DNA of 64,000 nt from JBBDJB01 sp040880125 (GTDB lineage Bacteria; Planctomycetota; Planctomycetia; Pirellulales; JBBDJB01): NCBI GenBank assembly GCA_040880125.1, contig JBBDJB010000044.1, positions 1 through 64,000 on the forward strand, read 5' to 3'. Numbering within the stretch: position 1 is the first letter of the stretch; every line of letters starts with the position of its first letter. The translations under genes and the position numbers were made by a program. The notes beneath the pieces were generated by a model that saw only the letters and a program-made list of their open reading frames with translations, ran no database searches and was not told the origin of the DNA. This document shows positions 62,208 through 64,000 of this stretch, piece after piece.

Positions 62208-62717
62208 ATGACGGCAACCATTCGCGACGAAGCGACCGACGATTTCGTGCCCGTGGCAGAGCTTCATCAGACAGCATTCCGTCGTGATCAGGAACGTTGG
62301 CTGGTCGATACCTTGCGCGAAGAAGGCTGGGCGAAGTTGTCATTGGTCGCAGAAATCCGCCAGGACATCGTCGGCCACATCTTGTTTAGCGAAGTGGCAA
62401 TCGTCGAGGAATCGCGCCGGATTGCCGCGCTATCGCTCGCACCGGTTGCCGTGGAACCACGCTGGCAGCGGCAGGGCATCGGGTCGGCGCTGATCCGCGA
62501 GGGTCTGGAGCGAGCCGCGCGCGCGGGGCACCGGATTGTCGTCGTGCTGGGAGAGCCGGCCTACTATGGGCGGTTTGGCTTTTCCGCGGCGCTGGCGGCT
62601 CCGCTGCGGTCGAAGTACGCCGGCGAGTTTTTTCAAGCGAAGGAGCTTGTGCCGCGAGCACTGGCCGGTGTCTCCGGCGAAGTGGTGTATCCGCCGCCGT
62701 TCGACGCGCTCGGGTAG
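62208..62717 (+). CDS. GNAT-family N-acetyltransferase
   Basis: A 169-residue acetyltransferase of the GNAT fold. LSLAPVAVEPRWQRQGIGSA is strand 4 with the acetyl-CoA-binding Q/RxxGxG/A loop, and VVVLGEPAYYGRFGFSAALA is the strand-5 region typical of the YhbS-like group. It begins at ATG 62208, 40 bases after the NIPSNAP gene, with only a weak ribosome site. The substrate is unknown. Confidence 0.85.
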   Translation: MTATIRDEATDDFVPVAELHQTAFRRDQERWLVDTLREEGWAKLSLVAEIRQDIVGHILFSEVAIVEESRRIAALSLAPVAVEPRWQRQGIGSALIREGLERAARAGHRIVVVLGEPAYYGRFGFSAALAAPLRSKYAGEFFQAKELVPRALAGVSGEVVYPPPFDALG

Positions 62718-62783
62718 CAGCCGCTAGCGGCTGTCTGTCCTCTGGCCGATTAGAAGGACCGAAACGGTGGCGTTTGTTCGGTG

Positions 62784-64000
62784 TTAACTTTTTCTTCCAC
62801 GCCTCCGCGCAGTGCGAACCACGACGCGCAGCGGCCAGGCGATCTGCCGCGCGACGCGCCGAATCCCCGACCACTCGTTGTACGGCAGACTCTGCAGCTC
62901 CGGCCAGGCGGCGCGGACGACGTCCTCCGCGAGCCTCTGCTGAAAGCGATATTCGACCGGGAGCTGCAGCATGGCGTCGAAGATGCGCCGATGCGAGAAG
63001 GGCATGAGATTGATCCGGAAGCCCGCCGCACCATACAGATGCGGCGACGCCCAGCACCCGAGGCGGTGCTCCTGGTAGGCCAGGTCGAGCCGCAAGTGGC
63101 CGTCGGCTTCGGCTGGCAATCCCTCGATCCAACGGTCCATGGCCTCGGTGAAGGGAGGCCACAAGGGCAATCGCATCCGCGAGAGGATTTCTTCGCTGTC
63201 GATCGCGGCAGTCTGTTCGTTAGCGGATCGCCAATAAAACGCCCTGCCTACTTCGGCGGCGAATCCCGTCAGCCAGGGGAGGTTCAGGTCGAGGTATTCG
63301 CGGCACGTGAAGTAAAAGTCTTTAGACTTCCCGTGTCCCCCGGCATGGCCGATGCGCAGCGAGTAGTCCTGGCGCACCGCCTCGGAAATGGGCTCGACCG
63401 CGAGCAATTTGTGCTGAAGCTGGAATTGATCGGCCAACTTTAGCGACGCCCAAATGTCGAGGCGATGCTTGCCTTGCCCGCTGACGGGTCGGTAATCGAA
63501 CGTGACGAAGCGAGCTTGATCCACTACCGGCCGGGCGCACGCCAGCAGCATTCGCGTGTCGCGGCCCGCGGTCAGCCCGAGGTAGAAGTTCCTGCTGTCT
63601 CGAGCGATCGCACGTAGGTGAGCCTGCGTAGTCTTTACAATTGTATCGACAAGCTCGCCGACGTGGGCATCGTCGGCGCGGGCATCGTCGGGGCGGACGA
63701 ACTGCTTTGGGTGATGCCGTACTGCCTGCCAGCGATTCAGGTCGAGATAGTGGTTGGGCAGCAGCCGAGCGACGTCTTCAGCCGCCGTGGTGCCGGCCGG
63801 ATAGAACTGGTCTGGGCGCAGGTTCGGGAAGTCGTTGAGCGGCTTGGCGAACAGCGGGTGGTCCGGCTCCTCGGCGAGCAACACGGTTGCAGTGGAGGCC
63901 GCCTTCTTGCGCTCGGGGGAATAGACGGCCGCCAGCGTGCCGCCGGCATCGAGGTAGAGCCGCGACTCGCCGGCCGTCAGCAGCACACAGGCAAAGCGTC
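62784..64000 (-). CDS. Asparagine-synthase-like ATP-pyrophosphatase protein, 5' end beyond window
   Basis: At least 405 residues are encoded. The frame stays open to the window edge, so the N-terminus is missing. FYLGLTAGRDTRMLLACARP resembles the PP-loop (SGGxDS) of asparagine synthetase C-terminal domains, altered to TAGRDT. RFVTFDYRPVSGQGKHRLDI follows as the expected second strand. The rest includes EVGRAFYWRSANEQTAAIDS and NLMPFSHRRIFDAMLQLPVE, both in line with asparagine-synthase-like proteins in polysaccharide or peptide modification clusters. Its function cannot be settled without the missing part and neighbours. Confidence 0.7.
   Translation of the reverse strand, partial: RFACVLLTAGESRLYLDAGGTLAAVYSPERKKAASTATVLLAEEPDHPLFAKPLNDFPNLRPDQFYPAGTTAAEDVARLLPNHYLDLNRWQAVRHHPKQFVRPDDARADDAHVGELVDTIVKTTQAHLRAIARDSRNFYLGLTAGRDTRMLLACARPVVDQARFVTFDYRPVSGQGKHRLDIWASLKLADQFQLQHKLLAVEPISEAVRQDYSLRIGHAGGHGKSKDFYFTCREYLDLNLPWLTGFAAEVGRAFYWRSANEQTAAIDSEEILSRMRLPLWPPFTEAMDRWIEGLPAEADGHLRLDLAYQEHRLGCWASPHLYGAAGFRINLMPFSHRRIFDAMLQLPVEYRFQQRLAEDVVRAAWPELQSLPYNEWSGIRRVARQIAWPLRVVVRTARRRGRKS

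Overview
This window is high-GC bacterial DNA that looks like a planctomycete, probably of the Pirellulales group. The clues are a giant secreted protein with an LEPR-XLL-type N-terminus (LEARYLL), alternative complex III genes beside a caa3-type cytochrome oxidase, a fused GldF/GldG-like gene next to a DUF4340 gene, membrane-anchored squalene-cyclase-fold proteins, an alternative GlmU-like protein, and intergenic space full of short palindromic repeats. The assignment rests on gene content read by eye. No rRNA, tRNA, CRISPR array, insertion sequence or prophage was seen.

Layout. Positions 1-8510 form a compact respiratory operon on the + strand: actE, actF, a small membrane protein, an SCO copper chaperone, cytochrome oxidase subunits II (with fused cytochrome c), I, III and IV, then glutamate dehydrogenase, with several 4-base overlaps. 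holA follows. Positions 10155-21872 hold TPR lipoprotein/secreted proteins, a frameshifted CAP-domain gene, a minus-strand unit of a duplicated ABC-2 permease plus two CNNM/CorC-like proteins, a Cys/Gly-rich secreted protein and a membrane protein. Positions 21959-27221 hold an MFS transporter, an overlapping PaaK-like ligase and cysteine-desulfurase-like pair followed by a DUF971 gene, and a Tat-exported TIM-barrel protein.

Positions 27438-39108 (minus) carry an ABC system (ATPase, fused GldF/GldG-like protein, DUF4340 protein), nadB and a 1215-residue DUF4175-like protein with a huge Gln/Gly/Pro-rich tail. Positions 39368-47649 (minus) carry a 1774-residue secreted metallophosphoesterase, pcm, recJ and rpmG. 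An A+T-rich island (47840-48300) has its own promoter-like sequence and a small ORF. It precedes two paralogous anchored alpha/alpha-toroid proteins and a HisA-like gene. Positions 52353-56770 (minus) are an acyl-CoA carboxyltransferase / AtuA / AtuA-related / enoyl-CoA hydratase operon. The window ends with a GlmU-like gene, metF, a PhoD phosphatase, a NIPSNAP protein, an acetyltransferase and an asparagine-synthase-like gene cut by the window end.

How genes work together. The act/cta genes probably encode a quinol-to-oxygen electron transport supercomplex. The carboxyltransferase/AtuA operon should degrade a branched or terpene-like acyl-CoA. At least four families of short inverted repeats fill the gaps between genes. 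In two places they run into coding sequence, most clearly inside the signal-peptide region of the SCO gene.
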